The notes under the pieces: generated by a model
What the model was told of the DNA's origin: nothing
Seen by the model: the letters and a program-made list of their open reading frames with translations, nothing else
Databases searched by the model: none
Shown: piece after piece, positions 11,206 through 23,747 of the stretch
Position numbering within the stretch: position 1 is the stretch's first letter
How the letters are laid out: each line of letters opens with the position of its first letter
Position numbers and translations under genes: made by a program
Source of the DNA: Sipunculus nudus
Taxonomy: Eukaryota > Annelida > Sipuncula > Golfingiida > Sipunculidae
Direction: 5' to 3'
Length of the DNA stretch: 64,000 bases
NCBI GenBank assembly: GCA_026874595.1
Contig: CM049310.1
Location: 49,195,558 to 49,259,557 of the forward strand

Positions 11206-13192
11206 TTTGTCTTGTTCTTTTTCCTTTCCTTTCTGCGAGAAGTCGAGAATGACACTATGGTTTATTTAAATCACAAGACTTAACAATAGCCCTCCTTTTA
11301 CAAGTTGAACAATTAACAAGACAATACAGGTCAGAGCTGATTTCACCATAAAGAGAGACCTCTGATTATTAGCCTGACATCATATAATATGGCGTGACAT
11401 CACCTAATCAAACCACAGTCGAACTCTCCGGCACAAAAAAAAATCGTTCACAAAAGTCGATCTTGTTTTATTTAATTCCATGGCTTTTTTAACTGGTGAA
11501 GAACCGACCATTTTGGTAACGGATAACCCGTAATTTTTTACGACGAATCAATAAAAATCCATCAGAATATTGTTTTAACCAATCTAGATTTTCAAATGTT
11601 TGACTTGTTTAATAACCAAAAACTTTGTTCCCTGCATTGATTGGTTCATATCAGTATTTTAAATGATTACTCGGGTAAATAATCCAGGTAATTTGAAGAA
11701 ATGAACCAACAGACAGACAAAGAGTATGGTTTAGCAAAAACGTTATGGTATTATCATGCTTTTCCCTGATCATATGACATTTTTATCGAAACTTTAAAAA
11801 AAAGGTCACAAAATATCGCCCGCCCGCACTGATTTCTGAAAAAAAGTGCCTGAGAACCAAACTTTTTTTCAATAATATGAATTAATGATTCTTTCTTAAG
11901 TAAAGTTCTTATAACGCTCCTGTGACGGAACATGAGCTTGTTTATTTTGGCATTTGTAAACCTCAAGTTAACTGATTTACCGCTAGATATTTTTACTGGA
12001 TACGTTTGGATTACGGTCAGTGGCCATTATGGTTCCCCCCCCCGCATGATATAAAACACCTCAAAACTGACAGTCTGTACACGTGGTATCGGTGCTTTTG
12101 GGGTTTAATGTAATTTTTAAAAAAAATCTAGATATTATCTTTTTTTTATACATGTCAGATATTGGAATTGACCAATTCAAGTACCACCCTCTGATGTTTC
12201 GCTCAGAGCGTGGTGTCAGAATCATATTGTGTAAGCTTTGTCCTTTTTATCATTCAGTAACCAGAAACGTACAGGTCCTGCGTGTTGGCAAAGTAACCTG
12301 TGTATATTCAGTCATCTGACAGGAGACGAAATTTCTCACGTAAATGGTGGAAAGGTTGTGACTTTGCCTGACATGTGATACTTATAACAAAATAGTGTCA
12401 AAGGTTAATAAAGCATGCGTGACTATTGTTTTCTTGGTCTCCATAGTGGGCGCAGGCATCTGCAAAGTTGTAGCTTTTGTATTCAAATGAAAAGAAATTA
12501 AGACTTCGTGTTTGTATTTAAAATGTGTAGTTTAAAAGAGGATTAACAGTGAACTGATTTTATTAGTTTAACGAGCATAATACCCGTTTGAACACGGCCG
12601 GATTTTCAGTTGCCCGAGCTGGATACACTGGCGGAGTTTCTAACAGATGGCGCTGCAATGGCCCCTTTGCAAAAAAAAAAATCCATAGGACACGTGGCTG
12701 TATTTATTTTCTTAAATAACATAAAAAAAACCTGAAGTCTGGACCTCTTTTGGACAATTTTAAAAATAAATTCTATTTAACTTTTTTTTACCTGAGAGTT
12801 TGTGGTTTCCTCAGTCAAACAAGACCAAGAAAATGGGGGCTTGTGTATCCCCTTTTCCAACCATCCTAGCCCGAAAGCAGTGGAGCCCAAGATACCCCAC
12901 CAAGCAGCCTTAAACAAGCATTTGGACAACATGTCTTTGATTGATTGGCCAGATGATTTAAAAAATGACCGATACTGTCAATTTTTATTGAAGATTATGT
13001 TTAACATACTTTAAAATCAAACAATTGGGTTATTTTGAGGCTCCATCACTTAATGGCTAGAGCCAACCAGAGCAAGCCAAATATTCACTACTCTACTTTA
13101 GGTATACCTTAATTATTATTATAGGAAAGGCTACAATAGGAAACAACCATATTCATCAATGATCCAGATTTCGCGACCGATTAATGAAAACA
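11206..13192. other. Unassigned DNA
   Basis: Apart from the MITE fragment listed separately, nothing was recognised. Short open frames at 12,083-12,319 and 12,802-13,014 lack domains. Confidence 0.5.
11744..11870 (+). mobile_element. 3' fragment of the GGCC-ended (Harbinger-like) MITE
   Basis: The segment carries the right half of the MITE described at 19,935-20,273: CATGCTTTTCCC, GACATTTTTATCGAAA, CGCCCGCCCGCA, and GTGCCTGAGAACCA. The terminal GGCC and the left half are absent, so it is a broken copy. Confidence 0.7.
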
Positions 13193-13196
13193 TTAA

Positions 13197-13841
13197 AGGG
13201 ACATAATAAGTAGCAAAAGTATGCCTATTCTTTCACACTATCAGTTCACATTTCTTTATCCAAAAGTTTCCAGGCAAAACCACACCATACCAATCTCAGT
13301 ACCTCTGTCTGCATGAGCTGTTTAACACCTTGTTATGTTTTTGTTTAGTGTAAGTAAACACAGCCCACGTGTCTGTTTACAATAACAAGGCCGCGTGACC
13401 GGAGGTCCGATTTGCGCATGCGCGACAGATCCCAAACAGACGATAGTCCAAACTGGTCCATATATGGACCTTCATGTCCTGGGATATATCTCTGCTGGAT
13501 GGACATAACGGTTCAAGGGCCGAAAGTAAATTCATTGTTGAACCTGTCGCAACAGATTTATGCGATGGGTCAAGGGGTCTCAGTGGAAATTTTGGGGCCA
13601 AGTCATTCAGCTAGGGCATCTCCTGATTGACAGTTGTTGTGGCCCAGGCTTTTCACGAGTCCTATACTCTTAGTTCATGTTGACGCCCGTGATCGCGCCC
13701 GGTCCACTGTTTATAACACTCGTGCACAGAAGAATGCAAACGGTTTCAGGACAATATTTGGACGAGTAATAATTTATTTCGTAGAGAAAACGCTTTTTTT
13801 TCCGTGTTAATTCAAGATGCTTTATATGCGATAAGGCCCCT
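13197..13841 (+). mobile_element. Complete TTAA-flanked, AGGG-ended MITE (Kolobok-like)
   Basis: The element is 645 bp, starts AGGGACAT, ends AGGCCCCT and is flanked on both sides by TTAA (13193-13196 and 13842-13845). TTAA duplications are made by piggyBac and Kolobok transposases; ends beginning AGGG rather than CCC favour a Kolobok-like source. There is no transposase open frame. Related copies are at 10,794 and 6,030-6,394, and an end fragment in the opposite orientation starts after TTAA at 14,635. Confidence 0.6.
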
Positions 13842-14061
13842 TTAAAAAATATGTGACCAAGAAGAAAATTTGTAACACGTACGTCATGACAACATCTGAT
13901 GTATCAAAGACATGAGGGCTTCATCGTATTTGTTTTATTTCAGCGTCTGTGATACTCGAACAAGTGAAGGGCGTGTATATTTCAGCTGGGGTTTTTCTGG
14001 CTTTGATAAATTTTACACAATTGCTCTAAGGAAGAGCTGACCATATATACCGTCACATTAT

Positions 14062-14312
14062 TGCCTTCGCTAGTATGCGTTAAATTCCTGTTCGCCTGTT
14101 TGTGTGTGTGTTTACTACATAACTCACGCAGTCATAAACAGAATTTCATGAAATTTTTAGGGCATTTGGGGAATTGTTCAAAGATTCGATTTGATTAGGG
14201 TGTGGATCCGGCACCTGATACTGACCCAGGAGCTTCATCAAGGAATAATCACAAATGTGCAGTTACTTATGCAGTTAACCCGAGTATATGGGCCAAATAA
14301 GTGAATGCCCAC
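14062..14312 (+). repeat. Dispersed repeat, CCTTCGCTAGTATG / GATTTGATT type
   Basis: One of four related copies in the window (others at 23,460, 33,028 and 35,455). Shared landmarks are a GCCTTCGC start, a GTGTGTGT tract, TTTCATGAAATTT, GATTTGATTAGGGTGTGGATCC, and GGGCCAAATAAGTGAATG. It is non-coding; the element class is not determined. Confidence 0.6.
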
Positions 14313-14896
14313 ATGGTGGAGGCTTGTATACAATACATTAGATTGCAGAATTCTTGTTTTGTTTTCGCTACATGTTGACAACAGGGCGTATAGTGCGACA
14401 ATTTACTGATGACCATGATGACAATCAATACGGGTGAACGACTCTCACAAGAACTGATTAAAATAATGGTTTGGTACCATATTTAGAAGTCAGCCTGAGA
14501 ACAAGCCTGAATTTTCATTCTCAGTCTGTAAATTTCATAAAAACATTACGACCAAGATTTAAGAGTATGTTAAGAATTTACTCCTGTCACATTCAGTGCA
14601 CATTTTGTAATTCGCTGTACTAGGCGCGGTCATTTTAAAGGGGCCTATTTCGATATCTGACGTCTGTCAACTAGATCCCTTGAAGCTTTAGTAAAATTAG
14701 GCCTAAAAATCCCGATCCTACCACACAGGCTGTTCGTCTTTTTATATCCACATGTTTATAACATGTGGGGAGCTCTCCAAAATAATCCAAACACATTTAA
14801 AAATGATATCTGTCGGCAACTCAGACGACCCGATGTTTGTTTTGCAACAAGTGACTTTCAGTTTCCACACATATGCAACCAACCACCAAAGTGACA
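14313..14896. other. Unassigned DNA with one MITE end
   Basis: TTAA at 14,635-14,638 followed by AGGGGCCTATTTCG looks like an inverted end of the TTAA-flanked family. The remainder is not recognised. Confidence 0.4.
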
Positions 14897-15850
14897 TTTT
14901 TTTTAGCGAACCTGTGAGCTTATGCGATGGTGTGGCGTCGTCCGGCGTCCGTCGTCTGTCGTCCGTCGTCTGTACGTTAACCTATACTATCTGTAAAACG
15001 GCAAGAGTTAGCATCACGAAATTCTATGCAAAAAATTAGTCATCTGAAAAACTCTATCCGATTTTGCTTATTTTTTTGGCTAACTGCATTTTCTTAGATT
15101 TTATAGGGAAAAAGCTATAAAAATCTTCTTCTCCGAAATTTAGCCAAATTGTCCAATATTTCACAGAAATGATTCCTGGAACAATCTTTCTCAAGTTTGT
15201 TCGAATGGTTTTAGTTCGGTGATTTTTGGCCGAGTTACAGAAAGTTGAACTTAGTCATTTGTCCAAAAAAGCATAGTAAAATTACAATCTCAGAAACGGC
15301 TGGAGCTATCATTACCAAATTTTATGCCAATGTTGGTCACATGAGTCATATCTGAAATTGAGGTATTGGTGGCGCCACCTGCATCGGCCTTTTTTGTACG
15401 GGGGTCATCAGTGCCCGTAATATACTGATGGCTACAAAAAACTTCTTCTCTGAAACCATATGGCCAAATTGTTTAATATCGCACAGAAATGATCCTTGGT
15501 TAGTGCTTTCTGAAGTTTGTTCAAATGGTCTCAGTTCAGTGACTTTTGGCTAAGTTATGGGAAGCTGAATTTAGTCATATGCCATAACAGCCCATTTTAG
15601 CTCAGTGGCTACAAAGATCTTCTTCTCAAAAACCACCGGGCCAAATTCTTAAATCTCACACATTAATTGTCCTTAGATGTTGATAATTCAAGTTTGTTCA
15701 AATGGTTTTGGTTCAGTGATTTTTGGCTGAGTTATGAGAAGCTTAACTTAGCCATTTTGCTGTATTTTCCCATATGAGTTGTAAACTTGTAAAACGTTTT
15801 TTTGACTGAGGCAAATTTGTTTAATATTTTACAAGAAAATCCCTGAATAA
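14897..15850 (+). repeat. Tandem-core element with AGCGAACCTGTGAGC header
   Basis: A poly-T run precedes AGCGAACCTGTGAGCTTATG, then a CGTCCGTCGTC-rich header, then repeated cores at about 15,110, 15,430 and 15,610. Each core has CTTCTTCTCYGAAA, GCCAAATTGT, AAGTTTGTTCRAATGG and TTTTTGGCYRAGTTA. A GGTGGCGCCACC palindrome lies at about 15,368-15,379. It appears non-autonomous, with no coding capacity. The layout (header plus tandem cores) matches Helitron-like or pearl-type bivalve elements, but no 3' end was fixed. Confidence 0.6.
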
Positions 15851-16186
15851 TTCTTATAATAATTGTGAAGCAGATACATCTAGCCTGGCACCTGTTTATC
15901 AGCATCCATTACATCATGCCTCTAAACATTTAGATTTCAGGTTATCTATGGTTAATATTGACAAGAATGTTTTTAAAAGCTTTTAAAAAATGTAGATTTA
16001 TGATTTTAAATATTCCTCATGCCAGGCAATGTTTACAATCACAGGTATACAGCTCTCTGTGGATATATATAAATATGGCTGTACATGATTATAAATAATA
16101 GGTATCAATACTCAATTCAATTCAAGATTTTGCCATCAGTGAGATGTATCTGTATCATAATTTTGCATTCATTATGCATCTAGTAA

Positions 16187-16720
16187 TTTTTAGCGAACCT
16201 GTGAGCTAATGCAATGATGTGTCGGCGTCCGCCGTCTGTACATTGGTTTGCATTTGATGAATTTTAGTGGAGTTACATGAATTTGAACAGTCATTTGGCC
16301 AAGTAAGCATACTGACTATCTCAGAAATGACAGAAGCTAGCATTACCAAGTATTGTGCAAATGTTGGTCACATGACTCATATTTGAAGTTGCAGATTTTG
16401 TGGTGCCACCTACATTGACCGTTTTTATTTGGGCAAAAACCTCATAATTGTAGCCTCTTTCAGCTTAAAATGTTTATGATGAAACTGTCAAGTTGAATTT
16501 TTCAATTTTTCAAAAGAATTATTCTAGGACATGGTTCTTTCAATCATATCAGAAAAGCTTTTGTTGGTCTTATGGCCATTATTATGTCTATTTCAAACTG
16601 AGGACTGCAAAACTGTTCTTCTACGAAATTATTGTTTCAATTATAACTTCTGTAACATTGCACAAAAAAAAATATTCTTAGGTGGCCTTTGTTCAAGTTT
16701 ATTTGAATGATTTTTGGCAG
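16187..16720 (+). repeat. Second copy of the AGCGAACCTGTGAGC element, 5' part
   Basis: TTTTTAGCGAACCTGTGAGC recurs with a shorter GTCGGCGTCCGCCGTC header and the same following blocks, including ATTACCAAGTATTGTGCAAATG and GGTGCCACC. It lies in the same orientation as the copy at 14,897, so the two are in direct repeat. Confidence 0.55.
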
Positions 16721-16992
16721 AATTTTTGGACCTTTATACAAGAAAGAACTGTATCTTTTATTATTCTAGATATTTTGATAAAAAGTTTATGAATAAGTCA
16801 GCTTGAAAAAAAGGCATTTTAGCCAAAGCCTTTCAATATGTGTAAACAGATTCACCAACACTCAAGATTGTGTCTGTATCTTTAAATAGGTTGAGAAACT
16901 GCCAACTGTTTCAGATTTGGCAACAGATCAAGAGTTCATTCAGTGCAGCCAGATTTAGGTCAAGAGTTCAATCAGTGCAGCCAAGCACAAGG

Positions 16993-17090
16993 CATGTGAT
17001 CACCTCATGGGTGACATGTGATCACCTCATGGGAGACGTGTGAACACCTCATGGGCACCATGTGATCACCTCATGGGTGTCATGCCCCTC
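16993..17090. repeat. Four units of a 21-23-bp repeat
   Basis: The word CATGTGATCACCTCATGGG occurs four times in tandem with slight variation between 16,993 and 17,080. Confidence 0.85.
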
Positions 17091-17099
17091 AGGGCAGGG

Positions 17100-17500
17100 C
17101 CCCTGCATGAGCTTATGCAAAGGTGTGGCTACTATTTCAGACTAGGCAACAGGCTAGAGGTCAGTCTCGATCTGTTTATAGCTTTGACAGACTGCCAACT
17201 GTATCAGATTAGGCAACAGGTCAAGAGTTCACTCAGTGCAGCCAGGTATGGGTCAGGAGTTTACTCAGTGCAGTAGCTGCATACTATTTATAGTGTTTGC
17301 AGACTGCCCACTGCATCAGATTTTGCACCAAAGTTCAGCCTTGATCTATTTATAGCTTTGGCAGACTGCAAACTGTGTCAGATTATGCAACAGGTCAAGA
17401 GTTCACTCAGTCTAGCCAGGTGCAGGTCATGAGTTCACTCAGTGAAGTAGCAGTGCAGTAGCCTGAGCCAGCAAATTTGTCACAGTTCACTCGGGGCAAC
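17100..17500. repeat. Tandem repeat of about 177 bp with sub-repeats
   Basis: Blocks GATCTRTTTATAGCTTTG, CAGACTGCMAACTG and AGAGTTCACTCAGT recur at 17,168 and 17,345 with a partial unit between (about 17,285). Related single blocks lie upstream at 16,890-16,980. Non-coding. Confidence 0.7.
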
Positions 17501-17559
17501 TGCCTTTCTCACCTAAGCCAGGTAAGCCCCATGCATCAGACTCAAGGTAACTTTGATGT

Positions 17560-17900
17560 ATTGGTCTGATATTTTGACCTGTCTATGTGTCTTTGATGGC
17601 TTTCTCATTCACAAGACAGGTGTCGCCACCTTCAATGACTTTTGCACAGTGTATGTGCCTGCTTATTTCTACAGAGGAATTTGATATATCAGCCTGAAAT
17701 TGGGCATATATATACATATCGTATACAAGACTGGTGGTGCCACTTATAATAATTTTTGCACAGTATGTGTCCCTGCTTATTTTCAGGAGGGGTTTGATAT
17801 ATCAGTCTAAAATAGGGCATATGTATATATCTCTGATAGCTTTGTTGTATACAAGACTGGTGGTGCCAGCTACAATCATTTTTGTGTTGTGTTCACCCAT
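17560..17900. repeat. Tandem repeat of about 115-126 bp with GGTGGYGCCA core
   Basis: The block ACAAGACWGGTGKYGCCA recurs at 17,611, 17,725 and 17,851, separated by TTTTTGCACAGTRTGTG and TTTGATATATCAG blocks. The unit is related to the cores of the Helitron-like element at 45,038-46,480. Confidence 0.7.
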
Positions 17901-18418
17901 GCCAGAATTTCAGCAGTGATGTTTGTGTGATTGTTTCTTGTTCAAAATGTTTAGTACTTGAATTTTTCATATTCATGAGAAGTAATGGTCCAGCATTGAA
18001 GCATTATACCTGGTGTATTTCCCAATGCACAGGTTCGCATAAGGCCTGTTACGCATGGTTACCATGTTTACAAACAGCTAGTAAAGATAAAGAAGTCCAT
18101 AGTCATCAATCACAGAGGTGTTGTAAGAACTTTTCATATTAAAAATTTCCTATAATTTATTGTAATAGGAACGTAGAATAGACCAAGAGTCATGTTCATT
18201 CTAATAAAAAGGTAGGTGATCAGCTGGCTTTAAGATGAGTCAAAAGTTTACCAGTGTATAAATATCTATTTTTTTCATCGATATTCATTCGTCAGTTACG
18301 GTGAGAAATTTTCCCCATAGCCAGCCCTACATTTCATATTAACGAGGCCCAATATATGACAAGAAAACAAATAATATCGGCTTTATATATATATGTCTTT
18401 GTATATATATATATATGC

Positions 18419-18477
<59 letters not shown>

Positions 18478-19931
18478 CTATAACAGCTAATGATTCAATG
18501 GGCGTATGCCGACCTGCGAATGGAAGTCAACAAGTGGTACTTGACCGGCGGCCACGGACTAGGCCCACTGGCTCACCCCGCATGGGCACGTGGTTTGTGT
18601 ACTCAGAAGTACTCGGGACACAAACTTTCCCCTGAACTAGTAATTTATGTGGATTCTTAGCGTGCCTGCAGCACAGACTGAATATTCTGTGAGACATCTG
18701 TGACCCCAGAGAGTGTGGGCGATACCGAGAATAAGCAGCAAGTGTGTACGGAGTACTACAAAGTATCACAAAGTACAGCCTCAGTGACCGCGTGGACATT
18801 ACCCGTCGTCCTCACTGTCCCGGTAAGCCAAATCCCATAGCTATAATAATGACAGCCTGTTTATTCGAGTGTAACCCTCCTGAATTCCTCTGAGAGAAGT
18901 TTGCATTACATCTCTCTTATTACTAAACAATTACCAGATTATTTAAAAGGGACCAACATGCGCACGTTAAATTTGCGCATTATTTTAACTTATCTTGCAT
19001 GCACTTTGGTTTTGTGTTCAAAATGTTTTGTACCATTTCGGCATTTCAGTCGTTTTTCGTTCTTGGACATTTTTACATTTTATATTATTATTGAATGACC
19101 AACACTGCTGTCCAGGTGTTGCTGGAGGACTTCCATGGTTACACGTCGTGCGTAAACTTACAAACACAAACGCTCCCGCTATCAATACACCCCGCAGTCA
19201 ACGAGGGAGTCGGACACACAATGTAGTCCAATGTTTGTCCACACTGTGTGGCGCCTGTGACAGGAGACGAGTTTAGAAATCTGATACCATCCACTTCAGT
19301 CATCGAGCTGTCATCGCAGTCCTACACTTAGATAGAACGCAGGCATGGGCGTATCGTATGTCTTAAAATCTGGAAGCCTTGTCTTCTTTGAATACCAAAA
19401 TCGCACTTCTAGAATTTTCTAATAACTTAAGTGAGTAAAAAGTTTCATGCGTGGTACGCGATCTGGTCCAGTCCCTATCCGCCTGGTGTTATCATGACAT
19501 GTCAAATTTTATCATAGATCAAACGATCTACAACCGTGCGATTTCCGTTTCACTGTGATAGTGTGAATTTCATTTAGATTAATCTCTCCATTTATTGACC
19601 TAGGTATACGAGTTATCTACGTTAAGTCGGATTTAGCTGTCTTGATCTTAAACACGATGGAAACAGACTTACATGGTTATGAACCTACCGTCATCGATGT
19701 AAATATGTAACAACATTTAAGTTGATAATTTTCTATTTTCACCATTTAACAAGTCTTAAAAGAAAACCTGTGGCGGCTGAAATAAAACCTTTTAATATTC
19801 ATCATATGAGTACGCTAAAGATAGACATTTAATTATTATTTAATCATTTTGCTATATAAGACGAAGCTTAATTTTAACGAATGTTTCAAGTTCATTTAGT
19901 GCCCTTGTAGCGGAAATGACCAACTGAGATA
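17901..19931. other. Unassigned DNA with a long (TA)n tract
   Basis: A (TA)n microsatellite of about 50 bp lies at 18,423-18,473. The somewhat GC-richer segment 18,480-18,830 and the open frame 18,995-19,276 show no recognisable domain. Nothing else was identified. Confidence 0.5.
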
Positions 19932-19934
19932 TAA

Positions 19935-20273
19935 GGCCAAAAAATAAAAAAAGGTATGGTTCTCAGGCACCGCCCGCATCAATTTTATACCCCCGCATCA
20001 AACATTTTTATTTTGATTTTCAATAAAAACTTTCCAATTTTGAGCTGCTGTCGCTCTGACATTTCTTTCAAGAAGATAAAACAATACAATTTCCTTTGTT
20101 TTGTAGTGCTTTTACTTGTTTTACAAAATAAAACTATTATTTTCATGCTTTTCCCTTATCATTTGACATTTTTATCGAAACAAACCAAAAAATTTAAAAT
20201 AAATAAAGCGCCCGCCCGCATTGATTTCTGAAAAAAAGTGCCTGAGAACCATACCTTTTTTTTTATTTTGGCC
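19935..20273 (+). mobile_element. Harbinger-like MITE, complete copy 1
   Basis: The element is 339 bp. Its ends are GGCCAAAAAATA and the complement, each followed inward by GGTATGGTTCTCAGGCAC, giving terminal inverted repeats of about 36 bp. The trinucleotide TAA is present on both sides (19932-19934 and 20274-20276). GG-starting inverted repeats with a 3-bp TWA duplication are characteristic of PIF/Harbinger elements. It is AT-rich with no transposase. A 91-residue frame inside is not conserved as coding between copies. Confidence 0.8.
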
Positions 20274-20276
20274 TAA

Positions 20277-22995
20277 GTGTAAAATTGTACCCTTTTAACC
20301 TGTTAACTGAAATAAAATAGGCCTACAGTTACATGAGAGTTTAGGTTGGTGCGACAACGTAATACACTTCCATCACAGCAGACGTTCTGGTTTCGAACTA
20401 AGTTACCCCTGGGCTCTTCCGCTTCCAGGAGAACAGGGTGACGCCCTTTGTAAAATAAATCACCGCCGTGACCAACTGTGGCCGGCATAATATTCACTGC
20501 GTCATGATTAATTCTTAGAACACTATGTCTGACGTCACATCGGGCGTCTTCTTCCGATTAGTAAGTGAATCATGCCAAAAAAGGAACTCAGCTTCGCAGA
20601 GCGTATAGTGGGAATTTATTAATTTTTTAGTAATTATAATTATATAAGCCAGATTATTGTTGTGGTTTCAAACTGATTTTTTAAAAATATATTGTGTCGA
20701 GTTGTGCCGCTTAATTGATGATTTATGTGATTTGTTTTTCTTCATAATCGACTTCATATGTGGCTTTATTGTATGATAAATCACACGTAAAGTAATCACA
20801 TTTATTGGGGGGGGAGTGGATTTATTCTTTAAGAAATATACGGAAGGACAGGATTGACGTCTCCTCATGATTAAGATTACAGTTCAAAATACGTAATAGC
20901 ATGATGTTTCCTTCCTTAGCCCACACGCATAAAAGTTATGCCGCCTCTGGGAGCACTCAGATTTTTTTCCTTACCGGTCCAGACACAATACTTGGAACTT
21001 TGCCGATTTCCAAAAAAAATTTTTTTTTTTAATTCAGTTTTGTTCCAACTTTTGTTATTGTACTGTAAAACCAAGCCTATCACGACCATCTTAGTTTAGG
21101 GACCATCTCAAAACAACGACCACTTTTCACGGCCCCATTCTTTTTTTAACTTTATATGAGACCTCGCTTAGACGACCACCTCGAAAATGCGACCATTTTA
21201 TCGGGGTACCGTTGGTGGTAGTAATTTCGATCGAGGTGTCACTGTTTAGGATAAACACATGAAAACTTTCGTCCATTTTCCTCACACTTTCTTATTTTAA
21301 GGAATAAGTTCCAAAGCAAAAATTAGCAACGTTATCAAGGACCTTAAAAATATTGAAGAAGGAATAACTTTATACAGTATACAAACATGAAATAATCGGT
21401 TAATAATCGATAATATTTTTGTACAGTCATAAAACATGATTTAACAATTGATTCCTGTCACAAATATTTTGGACCATACAGTCTTTATGAATAATCAATA
21501 GTGCTATATATTAAATTGCCAACTGAGTGCCATTTCGCTAGTGAACACGTTACTTTGTGCATGGACAAACAATAGTGCCACCCTGTTCTAATTTTTTGCA
21601 GGTTATACATTTATAAATTATTCACAAACCGGCCTCTTTAGGGTATAAGCATTTGTCTGGAGCTTATTGCATGCTTTTTCAACTACGTAACTGAATTTAT
21701 CATTAGGTCAGTTTAGAGGTTGTATTTTTAGAAAAAAAATCCATTGTATTTGGATCTATATTGATTGTCGCCGATTCAAAAAGGTCACGGGACGATTTAA
21801 TGGTAGAGATGAGCAGACAGATTGGACCCCACGTGGCTGTGGCACGGGGGGCTTGTCTTGTCGCATGCTATATATCCTATGTTTCGCTCAGGGTTTCAGG
21901 TCGCCATAGAAATCCACGGTGGCCAGCGTGAGCTGACTTCCGCCAAAATTTGTGCCATACTGCATTGTTTTTGTATAATATGTGCTAAGCGGGCCTGTGT
22001 CTTGTGTGACAAATTTTGTTTGTTTGGCTTCGCGGGGGTTTCAATTCGCGATTTTAGGGAATGGGACATGGGGAAAATAAATTTGTTTTTATTATGTTGA
22101 ATTTGTTCTTATGTGTAGTTCGAGGAGCAGGATTGATAGAGCGCAAAGCCCTGTTTTCTGATCCTTATTGCTTTTTCTGCAATACAATATTATTTTAACA
22201 AAAATAAACTTTCGCGAATAAGACGCCTTAGTTTTATGGGTTAACAGATTTTTATACAGTGACCTCAATGGCATACCATGTAAATTATAAATCTGTGCCT
22301 GAATCGTTGCAAGGCAAACTATTAACAAAATAATTCTTAACAGAGCTTTCATGTTATCCATAAATCATTTAATTTCTATTACAGAAAATTGGAGAATTTT
22401 TATATTATTTGCCTTTAAAGAGCAAGAATTTCATGTGTTCGATGTAGCCGTGGGTCAAATTGTTGAGATTTTGTCAGCATATTTAAAAATCAATCCAATA
22501 ATTTGCATACTCTGTGTAACTAACTGTGAAAATGGAACCTTCACGAAACAGTGAAAAAGTGAATATCGCGAATATAAAGACATTCACAGTATACAAAGAA
22601 TGGTACTCGGCAGAAAAAATACCCCCTCCAAAGTATAAAACCAATCCCACTAGATCCCCCTCATTATCTAGATATTCCTTGGATTAATAAGGTTCAAGGC
22701 CTTCAGTTAAGCTAAAATGATCCAGAAATAAAACAAAACTCATGAATATATATAAAGTACTGATAACTTGTTATTATTTTTTTTTCATGTATACAACTTG
22801 CAAGTGCGTGAAAATATAATTTCTATAAATTTGCTGAAGCTGAGTAACATCTTATACTCGATTTTTTTCGGGCTTCTGTATTTTTGCTGGTAAATAATTT
22901 ATGTGCCACCGAGTTTCACGCATGCAGTATTATTCCTTATTCATTAATGACTGCGGTTATTTCTAACACACTTTTTCTTTTTAACTCTTTAAATT
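20277..22995. other. Unassigned DNA
   Basis: A segment at about 21,065-21,250, with recurring CGACCA words and a GATCGAGGTGTCACTG end, resembles a dispersed invertebrate repeat also hinted at near 43,428-43,512. Open frames at 21,822-22,100 and 22,351-22,554 look slightly protein-like but have no recognisable domain. Otherwise nothing was identified. Confidence 0.45.
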
Positions 22996-23250
22996 AGTTT
23001 CCTTCTGATGCAGGTATTAGGCTTAAAACACAAAAAAAAATTAAAAAAAAAAATTATCCATGTATGTATCGTAGTAAAACATTGCATAAGGGGCAGATAC
23101 TGAAACTGGAAACTGGCTTTTCCATATTGTTGCAGTAAATTTAGTTTTCTGCTGGGGCTTGTATTAAGCCTAAAATGCAAATAACAATGCAAAAAAAATA
23201 ATACATGTATTTTTGTTAAATATGCCATAAGGGGGGATATTGAAACTGGA
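22996..23250. repeat. Two-unit tandem duplication of about 140 bp
   Basis: TAGTTTTCTGCTG-like, TATTARGCYTAAAA and ATAAGGGG..GATAYTGAAACTGG blocks occur in the same order starting at about 22,996 and 23,139. The units have diverged, and A-rich runs separate the blocks. Confidence 0.65.
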
Positions 23251-23459
23251 TGATAAGAATTAAAGTGCCCAGAATGTCAATATGTCTCATGCGCTGATTT
23301 GAAATAAATCACACACGTATATATCATTCAAGTATATAATTCAGGTAAAATAGATAACCCAATAAGGTATGACTGTATGTATACTGTAATATTAGATACT
23401 TTATCAGATAAGCAACTAAAAATCTGCATTTTAGGAATGCAAGCCATTACGATGCTCCC

Positions 23460-23747
23460 AAAATCGTGTTTGCATTCACTTTTTCGCCCATGTACACAGG
23501 TTTATTTGTGCATAAGTGACTGAACATTTGCGAATATTATTTGATGACGTTCATGAATCCTGATCATTTGCCAATCCTGATTCACACCAAATCGAATCGT
23601 CTCTTCATTGGACCATTCTGGAAATGCCCTGAAAATTTCATGAGATTCTGGTCATGATTGCCTCAGATATGTCGTTAACAAACACACACACACACGAATT
23701 AACGGATATGAATACATACGCTCCTATATATAGCGAAAGCAATTACA
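23460..23747 (-). repeat. Dispersed repeat, inverted copy
   Basis: Reverse-complement copy of the family at 14,062 and 33,028: TGCATTCACTTTTTCG, CCAAATCGAATCG, GAAAATTTCATGAGATT and a (AC)n tract occur in mirrored order. It is bounded near 23,735 by TAGCGAAAGC. Confidence 0.6.

Noticed and set aside
20388-20405. B-box-like GGTTTCGAAC suggesting a tRNA
   Set aside because: No A box, anticodon arm or acceptor stem could be placed around it.
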